A DNA stretch of 64,000 nt from Hyalella azteca (lineage: Eukaryota > Arthropoda > Malacostraca > Amphipoda > Hyalellidae). The number at the start of each line of letters is the position of its first letter. Position 1 is the first letter of the stretch. Below, one piece after another: positions 33,626 to 44,152 of the stretch. The notes below the pieces were generated by a model, which was given only the letters and a program-made list of their open reading frames with translations, was not told where the DNA came from and searched no databases. The DNA lies in assembly GCF_000764305.2 (NCBI RefSeq), contig NW_025930738.1, forward strand, positions 62,001-126,000, given 5' to 3'. The position numbers and the translations under genes were made by a program.

Positions 33626-36079
33626 AGCCCAGCTCAACCAGAACGGATATCTCGTGTGGAGCAAATGGACTTATGCTGGCTTGATCCCGACTCTTAGTAA
33701 GAGTATGGACGGTGAAAGCCTGGCCTCACGATTCTTATTTTACAGAGAAGTTCTAGCAAAGGGTTTCGGAGAAGTTACAACGCACCTTATCCTTGTAACT
33801 TGCAAACCACGCATATAATATATTTGTAAAGCAGTTTTTTATTTCATAATTATTGTTCAACGTGCTTTTCTCGTTTTCTATTCTACTATAGTACGTTTAA
33901 AATCTTGCATAATAACTCGTCCTCTCATTTACTTCTCTGTTGTGGCTACAGAAACTTCGATAGCGCAGACATTGAAACAACATTATATCTAATCTTTAGT
34001 CACAATACCTGCCTTTGTAGACCGAAATAATTATTTTTTTCCCAACACTGACTTTTGACCCATCCCGCTGGACTACTTTTGGCAAACAGGCATTGCCGCA
34101 GTTCCAAGAGTTACCCCAACTGGCGCACGCATTCCGTGTTTGAGTTGCAGTGTCAGTTATATGTCAAGATAAAACGCTATTTAAATTGGCTCAATGAAGC
34201 GTCCGGACTTGCAAGTATTGCACAGAATAATTGGTTGGCCATCGCTTTTCATTGTTTCCTGCACTAATTACGGTAGTAATACTCGTATTTGATCTCCCAA
34301 ACGTCGACGGCGTATCATATCGCCAAGCATGCTTCATATAGCATTGCTAACTTGTGAGTTTTAATGTTTAAAATGGCACACCGTTATATGTGCCTGAAGA
34401 GGGTGACACTAGTGAGAAAAACTTTGCAAATAATTGCGAAACTAGTATATTATTCATTGGAACCACCGACTTGCAGCCTAGGATGGTTACGTACCATTCT
34501 AGCGATAGTCTTTAAGTTTAAACTGACCAGGAGTGTAATTCACATACGTAATCAAAACTTTGTAGATGGAGCAAAATTTAATAACATGAAAGAACGCAAT
34601 TAACGATCACGGATGTTATACTGATTACAGATTCAGATTACAGTGGTTGAAATTATTTTGCATAGGTCTGAAAATTAACGGAATTCAACAGTATAACTAC
34701 ATCAAAAAACTAGCAAGTCCTGCGTCTCACGCCATCCACAACAGCGAGCGTCACGACTAAAATGAATAAGACTGTCAGGTGTAGCAGTAAGGAGCTTATC
34801 AATTGCCAAAAAAAATCTACGCGCTATGCGTAAATGCTGCGGCTACATTCACAATATTTACACTGATATATGTTGTTTAAACTCTCACTATGGCCACGCA
34901 CATCAAACTCACACATTATTACAACTTCGTAGTATATTCAGTACAGTCTCTTGCTAAATGCTCTATACAAAGCGTTCACTCATGTCATACATTGTATGTA
35001 ACAACATTAAGAGATACTTTCCTTAGTCCAGCACTTGACATTTTGTTGTCATAATTTTTAATTGATACAATTCGGGATGCTATAATATTTCTACAAATGC
35101 AAATGGCGGACGGCGTACAGCATCGGACGGACCAGACAGGAATTTATTTTATGTTTCAGATTAAATTTTTTCCATCAAGCAAGTATAGAGGGATGCTGAG
35201 TACGTGAAGATGGATTACTATATTGAGCGCAGGGACGCCATATTCATAGAATTTCATCCTCTAAACCATTTTCTTTATAGCCTTATTCATATACACGTAC
35301 TCCATCACAGGTTTCTATTGCAATACCTTGTCTAAGAGTTGGCCTAATGCAAACACTATACGTAATGATTTTCCAACGAAAGCAGATTGAATCGTTCATC
35401 CACCGGACGTCGAACGAAAGGGCTTGAACTGATAAGGAATGGTCGTTCGGAACGTAATGATATGTCTACTTACAAATAGATCATTAAATTCACATACTTA
35501 AATTTCCTCAATTTCATCGGCGAATACCTATACTTGGTTTACTGGTTTACTTCTATAACGTTCGAAAACCACGGTACCGTTGTACTCGGTCACTCAGCAG
35601 TCAAGAGCTAATAAAACTCGAATCTAATTCAAAGGGGAGTTTAATAGCCCCTACAAAGGAGGACAAAGAGCAGTCACAGTAATTCAGACAATGTACAATA
35701 ACATTTAACAGTGTATCGAATAACTTAACTTCTAAGTAACTATATCTTAACCTTTAACATTAATAAAAAACTATTTCAATTTATGACATCGAATGTTGTA
35801 CCAAATCACATGGGATAGTAAGTTCAGCATATGAATCATAGTGTATCTGAAATTCTGAAAGCATACCATCAATTTTTAGAAAATTTTCGTTATTCCGAAT
35901 TTCAATTATGTGCATTAGATAGGGAACTACTGAATTCTTATTCGACCCACGAAAGAATGAAATTTGGCCATGTAGAATTAGCCAATGACGAATTGAAAAT
36001 TAAATAAACCCAGAATAAAAGTAAACATTGAGCATTAAATAAGGCAAGATATGTAGCTTCTATGCAGAACACCGGTTGA
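33626..36079. other. Intergenic stretch between SLC9B and aldehyde oxidase
   Basis: AT-rich with no supported gene; ORFs at 33618-33818 and 34055-34603 carry no recognisable motif. Its right part should hold the 3' UTR and poly(A) site of the SLC9B gene ending at 36080, but I could not fix a signal. Confidence 0.5.
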
Positions 36080-36211
36080 TCAGACGGGCTCAGAGGCCGC
36101 AGGTTCACTGCAGGAGTTTTGGCGCTGCACGAGCCGTGAAGCGGAGCACATGGTCGCGCTGGAGCCGAGGGGAGACGATATCAGGATAACCAGCAGCGCG
36201 ATGGTCTGCAC
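36080..36211 (-). CDS. SLC9B last exon (stop TGA)
   Basis: Acceptor TGTAG, then VQTIALLVILISSPLGSSAT, a polar tail (RQNSCSEPAASEPV) and TGA at 36082-36080. The third paralogue's last exon (63401-63523) has the parallel VLTIAVLVILITAPIG. Confidence 0.9.
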   Translation of the reverse strand: MQTIALLVILISSPLGSSATMCSASRLVQRQNSCSEPAASEPV

Positions 36212-39200
36212 CTACAGACACAAGAACGGGTGTCTGCTTATTAGCTTTTTAATAACTTAATTTTCTTATAAGTCAGCGTAAGTAATATTTTTATTCACTA
36301 GTATAATTAAGTGACAACTTGTCGTCTGGAGATTCTTCAGTCCTTTGCTTATAAAGAATAACTTGCAAAGATCTGTCTGCTACAGAGACTATACTAAAAT
36401 ACGCGAAACTTTATTGTAATCATCAGAAAAAATTAATAAGACAGCAGTATTAATTTTCGAAACAGGTATCCAATATAAAAAATTGCGTTAACACAGCATT
36501 AAATAGCAAATGAAGGTATTTATAGGGAATATTTACATATCAATAAACCAATTTATTTATTCGATCCACTTTATTTCAATCGAAGTTGGTCACTGCCTGC
36601 TATTTAAATCATGTTCGCGAATTATAGTGTTTTTTGCATAATTCGCGCAATTATCATTTACCATGAAAGCAATTATCATTCTATAATTTTGTTCAAAAAC
36701 TAAGAAAAATTTACACGATACTGTTGTATCCTAGCTACAGTGGCCGGTCAGCGTATATACCTGCTTAGCAAGGAAGACATCGCTCTCGTTAGCCCCGATG
36801 CTCACAGCGTACTCCAGAGCTGTCGAGTTGATCACTGCCTGGAGAGAAAAACTCAGTAAAGACTTATCAATTTGAAGACATAATTCTTGAGGTTAAATTA
36901 ATTCAATCCACTTTTCATGATGTTTAATGAACCACTCAGGGTGACCAACAATACTGGCTAGTAAAAAAAGACAAATCTTTTGTTGTCATATATAAATGAA
37001 AAAAAAACGAATTCACAGCCTACATGTTTTTACAATGAAACGCTCAATGAATAGCATACACACATAGCTACCTGCTGACTGAAACTACAAAATTAATTAA
37101 TGTATTGGTAATTAATGTAATAATGGTAATGCAATAATAATAGGTAATATTTCATATATGGAATAAACTTCTTGGATATGAAGCCAAGAAAAAATCAACT
37201 CGATCAAATCAAAAAATCAAAAAATAAAAAAAAATCATATTGAACCGACTCAATGCGGATGATACAATTTTTTAAAATTGAACCCAAATTTAAAATTTCA
37301 GTCTTCCCCAAAATTATTGTTCTCAACTTAAAAAAATATAAACTATCATATGAACTCTAGGAAAATAATCATGTATAAGCATACCACGGCCCATGAATAC
37401 ACGCATAATTGTGTTTTCTGTGTTTCCAAAATTGTGTTTCCAAAATTCCTCTCAAAATATTGGTGTTCGGGAAAATGTTTTTTCGTTGATGCTAATATTA
37501 ATGATTTGGTATCTACATCTCTTAGAAAACTGCCCTAACGAAATTCGGGGAGCGCCTGAGCTTCGGCCAAATAATCGCTACACTAGCCGCACAATCAATT
37601 TGGATTTTCTGGGTCATCCAGTCGGAAGCTGTTTCTGATTATATTCTCCTTTCCGACTTTATTGTCGCCCGAGAGCATGAGAAGCTGCCCTTCAAATCCT
37701 GAGTTGAAGCGGACATCGAATGACTAATTTACACATTCCTCGAGTCCTAAGCGGCACCTACTTCAGAGTCTGGAACGCATCTAAATTTTATTATGATAAT
37801 GGTGTTCGTTACTAGTTAATATATACGCAGAATCTTGTAACAGGAGAACCTGGACGTTGGCCTTGGCTAGCCAGGCGAGGGCGACGAAGAATCGCTCCCT
37901 GATGTTAAAGCCGCTGCCGAGCACCACGAAGAAGGTCGTCACCACGCGACACGTCAGGCTGATGCACAACAGGGCAACCCCCAGCCATATGGTGCCTTGC
38001 TCCATCTCATTAAACTAAACTCATTTTGGTCAAATAATATTTCTGCTTATGAATAAAATGCATGATATTTAAAACATGGTCCGTCATCTTAAACAAAATA
38101 TATGCAAAAAAAGTTGTCCTTTCAAAAGCTTTAAGACAGAAAACTTTCGGAAAACACATTCAAAGTACGTTTAATTATAACAATGTTTAAAAACATCATG
38201 TGCCATATTCATACACCAGCAGGGTCTGGAAACAATTATTACACGCACTCACCCGTACTTTGCTGCCGACGAGGGCAACGATCATGGGCTGGCAATAGTC
38301 CCAAGTAAAACTGAAATGCTGCATCACTGGGATGACGTCACCCCAGCCTTGCCGTCGGTACCCTTCTCCTGCCACGAACCCCAAGACAACCACCGCCAGC
38401 GCTCCAGCGCCACCAAATTCAGTCTGCAACGAGATGCACGTGACGTTGGTACCCTTAACCTGCTACAAACACCAAGACAACCACCGCCAGCGCTCCAGCT
38501 CCACCAAAGTCAGTCTGCAACCAGACGCACGTGTCTTTTGGTACCCTTAACCCTGTCTCTTATACACATCTAGATGTGTATAAGAGACAGCCCTTAACCT
38601 GCTACAAACACCAAGACAACCACCGCCAGCGCTCCAGCGCCACCAAAGTCAGTCTGCAACCAGACGCACGAGAACAGGCCTATAAGCAGGTGTAGGCACC
38701 AACAGCAGGCGTAGCTACCAACTACGTGCTGGCTGAACTTCGCGAGATGGGGGTAAGCGAAAACGGTTAAATTGGCACGCAAAAGGTCTAAACAGCCTCA
38801 AATAATATTTGTTTTCAAATTTGTATCACTTCTTGTGCAGAATGTTATTTTGCTTAATTTTTTTATTTATAACTTTAAAATTGCAATTGGTTTGATGCCC
38901 ACGTGTATCTTTTGACAGCCAACTCAATTGAAAAATGCCTAAATCAGAGAATTAGGGTGTAAAAGGCCTTTCTGGATTTGATGAAGGTGCTTCTGCAGGA
39001 TAGCTTGTATCCATATCGGTAACTTCTAGATTAGCGAGTGTATCGACTCGAATCTATCTTTTACTTACTGAATATTTACATATTTTTACTTACTGATTAC
39101 TTACTTACTTACTATTTGTATACTTATTTGTTTTTTACTGTTTCTAGTGTTGGTGTGTTTTACCAGAGCGTACTTCACGAAATTATCTGTTTTACTACGA

Positions 39201-42200
39201 GAAATGGTATTTATGACATTGGATTAGAAAATTCAATAGATGCAGATTGGAAACTTCTTTACCTTTAAGGTCGTTTTTTTTCTGGCACAATCATTTTCGG
39301 AAGGCGTTCGAAGGGACCTCCAACTTTGAAAACATCGAAAAGTCGAAAATGAAAGAAATTCTGATATTTTTTTAACTAAATGATAATTGTGCTCTACTAA
39401 ATTTTTTTTTACAATACGAAACATTTTACTGCGTTATTTGCAACTGCACTCTTATGAGGTTCCTAAAAAGGTTTAACCCGAGACATAATCAACAAATGTA
39501 CTCTCGGTCATATAGCAACGCCCAATACGTCACACAAACTTTAATCCTCAAAATAAAAAATTTACGTGATTTTCTGGCCCTAAAATTCACTGAATTAAGG
39601 CCCTGTAACTCCCTTCTTCTTCCCTGAACTTGTGAGAAAAATAATGCAGAAACCTAGACAAATAATACAAATAAAAAAACAAAAATATCAATATGTTGAC
39701 TCAGCTGCACCAACCCTGCTACTCCCGAAGAGTGCCACGAGCCCAGCGGTGAGCAGCACGAGGTACTGAACCACAGAGCCGCCCGGGTGTTGTTTGTTGG
39801 GCAGGATCCAACAGACGAAACCCATCACGACTCCATAGGTCAATGCTATCAACACCTCCAGAGGTCCATGCAGGATTAGCTTCGATAACGAACCTGACAA
39901 AAATCCTTATTATAATATAATGTAAACCTAATTTCGAAGTTCCTAAAAAATCGTTACTCGAGGAGTAGTAACTATGAAATTATTCACTCAAATTATAGAC
40001 CTGTTTTTAATAGAGCTCAAAGTCTCCACCGTGAAAGTAACTTACTCCATATGTAGGCCACTTACCCCCAGAAAAAATAACACCTAGTAGTATATTGGAG
40101 CACGCGATGGCAAACACATCCTCGACGATGGTCGTGGCGGTGACGAAGGACAAAATACGTTTTTCGTAGCCCAGGCGCGCCAGCACCAGCATGCACGGTA
40201 CCATCACAGCCGGCGACACCGGCGCCACAACGAATCTAATATGAAGCAGCAGCTTATTTATCATGTACAATGTCATTTACATCAGCAGTTTATGGTTCTT
40301 GCATTAATATTTTATTGGTGATTATGAGCTAGAGACGAAATGACTTATTGGTAAACGAATGATAGCTTCCAGAGCGAAGGGAACGATGATTTGTAAATTC
40401 TTTTTTATTATACCTTAATTATCTATATAAATGATCAATTAATGTAAATATTTATTTTATTAATTATAATTTATTTATAAATATATACACTATAATTGAA
40501 TTGGAAATAAAAGACATAGCCAATCCGCAGATGATATTAATTATTCTTGTTACATTATTTTTTCGCGCTCCTACAAATTTAAGAAGATTAAGTTCGGTAC
40601 CCGAGCATGAAGCCCCAGAGCCACGGTAAGCCGAGGAGGAAGTGCGCGACGATGGCAACGACGAAGGTCTCGACGAGACAGGGCACGAAGGCGAGTCTGG
40701 TGACCGCTAGATACATCGTCTTGAGGACTTTAGGTTCCAAATATAGCCCGGCCCGGGTTAAGATCACCACCAGCGAAAAGTTCCTGATATATTTATGACA
40801 TTTAGCTACATTTTCTGAAAACGTTCTCACTCTGTATATGTATTAGAAAATCGTGGAATGTGGCTTGCAAAAAGTCATATAATCAATCAATTACATACAG
40901 AACAAATTTTATTTATATATTTATTATTTCACGAAGAGAACTAGAACAAAGTAAGGCAGGAGACAACTGGAGCGTGCATCCTTAATTTAATCGTGACAAG
41001 GCGACAAGAGACATGAACTGGAACGTGGCAAGGCAACAGCAGTCATGAACTGTAAAGCTAACAATTAGAGCAAGATGAATCATGAACTTTTCAGCTGACA
41101 ATCAAAGCAACAAAAGAAATCAAATGAAAGATATGTAAATCAGGAGTAGACAGCCCCAGCTCCACCTGACAGCGAGGTGCCAGTTGGGTTCGATGCTGTC
41201 CCCGATGATCCTGACGCCTGGGATGTTGGCCAGTAGAAAGCCCGCAAACAACATCCCCGGGAATGCTGGCAACCCGTACAGCTGGTTAAAATATAAATTA
41301 AAATCATTGCTTCTCCATTAAAGTTTGATAAAAGAAATGACTACCTACTTGAACTACTAAACTGAGTGGGACAACTCGAATACAAAATGAGCAAAAAGAC
41401 GATGCTAACCAATTGATAATAACATATGAAAACGGAAATCTTAATGGTGAAAAATTATCTTTATCGAGTTTTCTTGTTTACAATTGTATTTTCATTCTGT
41501 GTTATCCCACTCAGCCTGTCCAGAGGATGCACCTCATTGATGAAGGTGCCTCCTTATGCACAAAAAGTTTAAGGTCACAATATCCATGAACTACAAACTG
41601 AAGTTTTCTCGACTTATCCTTTACCTGAGTGAATCTTCCGCCGTTTGTAGAGCAGATGAAGACAATGAGGAGAGAGAAGAGAGTGCCGCCTGGAAGAGCG
41701 AAGTTGCCAGTGATGGAGTATAGCGAACCCCAAGCTAGGAAGTACAGAGCTACTAGCGTCACCACAGCTCCCACCTGACACGTTAGCTTTATTATTAATT
41801 TCAAGCTACAATCATCATTTATACCTACCGATTTATTAATCAGAGATAAACTTTATGTCTAATCCTTTCAAAACAGTTTGCAATGGTAATCTCTCGACAC
41901 GCTAAGTAACGTGGAATAACCCCGGTACATTTGGTGTGTCGGGCGTAATAAACCCCACACCGCACGCACACATACACTCAAAAAATATATTTGTGTATGT
42001 ATAAGATGGACTGTATATTCAATATATAAATATTATGATGATTAATAAAATGGTGCCTACCATCCCGTGAGGTGGGCAGGTGAAGGCATATTTGAGACGA
42101 TCACTCCTGGTGGGGGTGGGAGGCAGTGGGTTGTTTTTCTGCATGATTTGTCTGAAGCAACCACAAATTTTCAGACGCGATCCAAAGCCATCCAACCGAT

Positions 42201-44152
42201 TCAGGATTGTGTTTGGACTCTCCACACCTGTGAATGTGAGATGCATGAATATTTACCGAAACACAACTGAAGTTCTTGATATACATCAGTTATTATTTCG
42301 TCAAGATATCAATTTATAATTTACTTCTCTCTAAATATTGGGGTTCCATCACATTATTTTCTTATTTTTCTGTCATAGTGATTCATCACTAACTAATCTG
42401 TTTGTGTTCCCATCAAAAACTTCATGGCGCACCAGAATGTTCACTTCGTCTCTAGTTTTACTGAATTACACAATTGTTCCGATGTTTAAAAGTCTCGACC
42501 AGTGAAGGTTAACCATGGCAATTAAGCTTGGCAATTAAGATTCAAGCTTCAATCAGCTTCCATACCACATGAAGTATTAATATAGAATATTTTAGCTTCA
42601 AACACTGCCAGCTGCTGTTTAATTAACACCTGACGACTCTACACTTGAGAGCTTTTTCTCGCTCAGCATGTCCAGGAGATGCTCAATCATTGATGAAGTT
42701 GCCTCTAACACACGTACTACAGACTGAATTTTTCTTTGCTTATACTTTATTATGTAATGTTGTCATTCTACCGCTGATTCGTTGTGATTCTACCGCAGTA
42801 GCCTTATCTATACCGTTATTTAGAACATAAAAGAAAGCTAAGATTACACTGAAATGATACACACATTTATTTGCATTTCTAAATTTGCAAATAGTGGCAC
42901 TTGAGTAATTTTGAACATTTGAATTTCGTTCCAAGAGTGCAAAGCAAGGTATGAGACCGAAACCATTTGTTGAACCAAAAGGTAATTTCAGATTAGTGAT
43001 ATGTCGTCAAAAAATTCTATAGATTGTTAAGCAAGTATCGGGATTGAAGTCCGGAACAAATATCAAAGATAAATGATGGGAGATAGATCCCAAAAGATAA
43101 CCAATTCAGGACTTCCATGTTCTAATTGAGGAGACAGTCTTAGGATCGACCTCTATTATTTTTTTTAAATCGGTGTATACGATGGGAAATTCTAGGAAAG
43201 GATCAAAAAGGAATCCATATTATAAAATCAATTTTTAAATGACCCTGGGCGTGAAATAACTCTTAAAATACGTTTGATCAACGGATTGATTTCTTTGAAA
43301 CAATGTTTTATAAACGAAGTTTCAACTTCAGATGCCAGGTGAGCTTGTGGCATCAGTGGTGAAGAAGTCGATGGAGCAGGCATCGATAATGCTCCGTCGA
43401 ACTCCAACTGGAGCCATCGTACATTTTGTCGCTCGTGTTATCCGACTTTCCGGAGCTGGAGCGCTTGCTGTGTGGCGAGCTATAGCGCCGTTAAAGAATC
43501 ATTCTGTTTACATCATCATAGCGGTTTGTGATGGCTCAAGCGTCATAAAAATATGGGAGATTATGGTGTAGTAAAAATGGCGGTAATGAATGCATCAATT
43601 TTGGGGTCATTAAAGGAAATCATTTTCCGTGGGTGAACCATTTTGTAATTTTGTTGCACGCTGAACGTTAAAGATATTTAGATTTAAATGCAGGGTGTTT
43701 TAACCGTACAAGTTAAATAAAAAAACAAAAGCTATTTTGAATCCAGTGATCCACTACTTTTGAGTTACCAAAGCATTAAATGACAAGGTTAATTTTAGTA
43801 AAATTATGACAGATGATATTTGCATCAAATGAGTCAAGTAAAGTCATTAGATCACCCCATGCAAGCAAAATAATAGAGCAAATTAGATTAATTACCAGAA
43901 GCACACCATCTTGAGATATGTTTGAAGAGTACGAAGAACCTGGTAAATGTGATGGAGCTGACCACAAAGTAAAGTTACACAGAGTTAGTTTCGGTTCTGA
44001 TGCGAAATAAAATCTTTTAAATTACCAGCAATGCTGAATGGAGTTTGAGCAGCCAACTCTGACATCGGCCATATGGTAGAGGACGAAGTCTCAGCGGAAT
44101 TTGATGTTGAGTTGTTGCTGGACCCTCGGGATGTGTTGTGTTCAGCAGGCAT
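36080..44152 (-). CDS. SLC9B: SLC9B / NHA-type sodium-proton antiporter (ten exons)
   Basis: Cation/proton antiporters of the CPA2-like NHA group exchange Na+ or Li+ for H+ across plasma or organelle membranes, and in arthropod epithelia help drive ion transport. Exons from 44152 down to 36080 join in frame to about 440 codons: a Ser/Thr-rich cytoplasmic N-terminus, then about ten hydrophobic segments, then a short hydrophilic tail. Recognisable blocks: PALPGMLFAGFLLANIPG-like (LPAFPGMLFAGFLLANIP), LEPKVLKTM, VAPVSPAVMVPCML, IVEDVFAIA, GSGFNIRERFFVALAWL. Vertebrate SLC9B2 is about 540 residues, so one or more short segments may be missing. The exon at 38253 sits in a triplicated region with a sequencing-adapter insertion. 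Fragment A (5985-9155) and a third copy (63401-63523) are paralogues. Confidence 0.9.
36761..36838 (-). CDS. SLC9B exon 10
   Basis: Acceptor CTCCAG, donor GTATAT, 26 codons in phase 0: AVINSTALEYAVSIGANESD then VFLAKQ. It follows AKANVQ of the previous exon, as A.G..ALD follows KATVQ in NHA2. Confidence 0.9.
37535..37720 (-). repeat. Dispersed repeat, reverse copy of the 6790-7170 family
   Basis: Reading the minus strand gives CATTCGATGTC, GAAGGGCAGC and CTCGGGCG, the GTCGGAAAGGAGAATATAATC block, and CGGCCGAAGC/CCCCGAAT-like ends. The same order as 6930-7165 with many changes. Confidence 0.55.
37850..38005 (-). CDS. SLC9B exon 9
   Basis: Acceptor ATGAG (weak), donor GTTCTC, 52 codons in phase 0: QGTIWLGVALLCISLTCRVV then GSGFNIRERFFVALAWLAKA. 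GFN..E..F...AWL.KA.VQ is a strong NHA signature. Confidence 0.88.
38253..38423 (-). CDS. SLC9B exon 8 (functional member of a triplicated region)
   Basis: Acceptor GTTGCAG, donor GTGAGT, 57 codons in phase 0: TEFGGAGALAVVVLGFVAGE then SFTWDYCQPMIVALVGSKVR. GAG.L...VL.FVA matches NHA2. Two further copies of its first part lie upstream in gene direction (38513-38451 and 38653-38591), both with TAA where this exon has GAGAA. Confidence 0.88.
38360..38680 (-). repeat. Triplicated acceptor region of SLC9B exon 8, interrupted by adapter
   Basis: Three copies of CCAAGACAACCACCGCCAGC (starting at 38379, 38470 and 38610) in units of about 91 bp. Removing the 38-base adapter and one 9-base duplicate at 38553-38599 makes the second and third units continuous. 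Copies two and three differ from the used exon by several bases, so they are not read errors of one unit. Confidence 0.85.
38553..38590. other. Nextera/Tn5 mosaic-end junction (sequencing artefact)
   Basis: CTGTCTCTTATACACATCT at 38553-38571 followed by its reverse complement at 38572-38590 is the Tn5 mosaic-end junction used in Nextera libraries. CCCTTAACC stands on both sides (38544-38552 and 38591-38599), the 9-bp target duplication expected of Tn5. It is not part of the organism's genome. Confidence 0.98.
39715..39893 (-). CDS. SLC9B exon 7
   Basis: Acceptor GTCAG, donor GTTGGT, phases 1 to 0, 59 codons: SLSKLILHGPLEVLIALTYG then VLLTAGLVALFGSSR. Two hydrophobic helices. Confidence 0.9.
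40066..40235 (-). CDS. SLC9B exon 6, ion-binding site
   Basis: Acceptor ATTAG, donor GTAAGT, phases 2 to 1, 56 codons: FVVAPVSPAVMVPCMLVLAR then SFVTATTIVEDVFAIACS. In NHA2 this place has the Asp-Asp dyad (SFDDVLAI) that binds the ion. Here the pair is Glu-Asp (codons 40123-40118). Confidence 0.92.
40601..40783 (-). CDS. SLC9B exon 5
   Basis: Acceptor TATCAG, donor GTACCG, phases 2 to 2, 60 codons: NFSLVVILTRAGLYLEPKVL then AHFLLGLPWLWGFMLG. R.GL..DP..L-type block of NHA proteins (LEPKVLKTM). Confidence 0.92.
41166..41281 (-). CDS. SLC9B exon 4
   Basis: Acceptor AACCAG, donor GTGGAG, phases 0 to 2: LYGLPAFPGMLFAGFLLANI then PGVRIIGDSIEPNWHLAV. LP...GMLFAG.L..N is the NHA signature around TM3. 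This exon is missing in copy A. Confidence 0.9.
41625..41774 (-). CDS. SLC9B exon 3, first membrane helices
   Basis: Acceptor GTGTCAG, donor GTAAAG, 50 codons in phase 0: VGAVVTLVALYFLAWGSLYS then LPGGTLFSLLIVFICSTNGG. Two hydrophobic segments. Confidence 0.9.
42061..42227 (-). CDS. SLC9B exon 2, cytoplasmic N-domain
   Basis: Acceptor TTCACAG, donor GTAGGC, phases 1 to 0, 55 codons: VESPNTILNRLDGFGSRLKI then RLKYAFTCPPHGM. It corresponds to [10 protein letters not shown] of copy A. Confidence 0.85.
42228..44025. other. SLC9B intron 1
   Basis: Holds two weak exon-like pieces on the minus strand: 43890-43935 (GSSYSSNISQDGVLL between AG and GT, wrong exit phase) and 43325-43420 (DGALSMPAPSTSSPLMPQ). 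Neither keeps frame with the flanking exons. Otherwise AT-rich. Confidence 0.45.
44026..44152 (-). CDS. SLC9B exon 1 (probable start)
   Basis: The ATG at 44152-44150 opens MPAEHNTSRGSSNNSTSNSA and the exon ends PMSELAAQTPFSIAG. The donor GTAATT leaves phase 1, matching the phase-1 entry of the next exon. The start is inferred: the same frame has no earlier ATG after the nearest AG, but a further 5' exon cannot be excluded. Confidence 0.65.

Noticed and set aside
38553..38590. Perfect palindrome as a terminator or transposon end
   Set aside because: It is the Tn5 mosaic-end sequencing adapter.
43332..43571. 79-codon plus-strand ORF as a gene
   Set aside because: No family signature; it sits in an SLC9B intron and has no homologous piece in copy A.
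43890..43935. Extra SLC9B exon (GSSYSSNISQDGVLL)
   Set aside because: Has AG and GT borders, but its exit phase does not fit the next exon.
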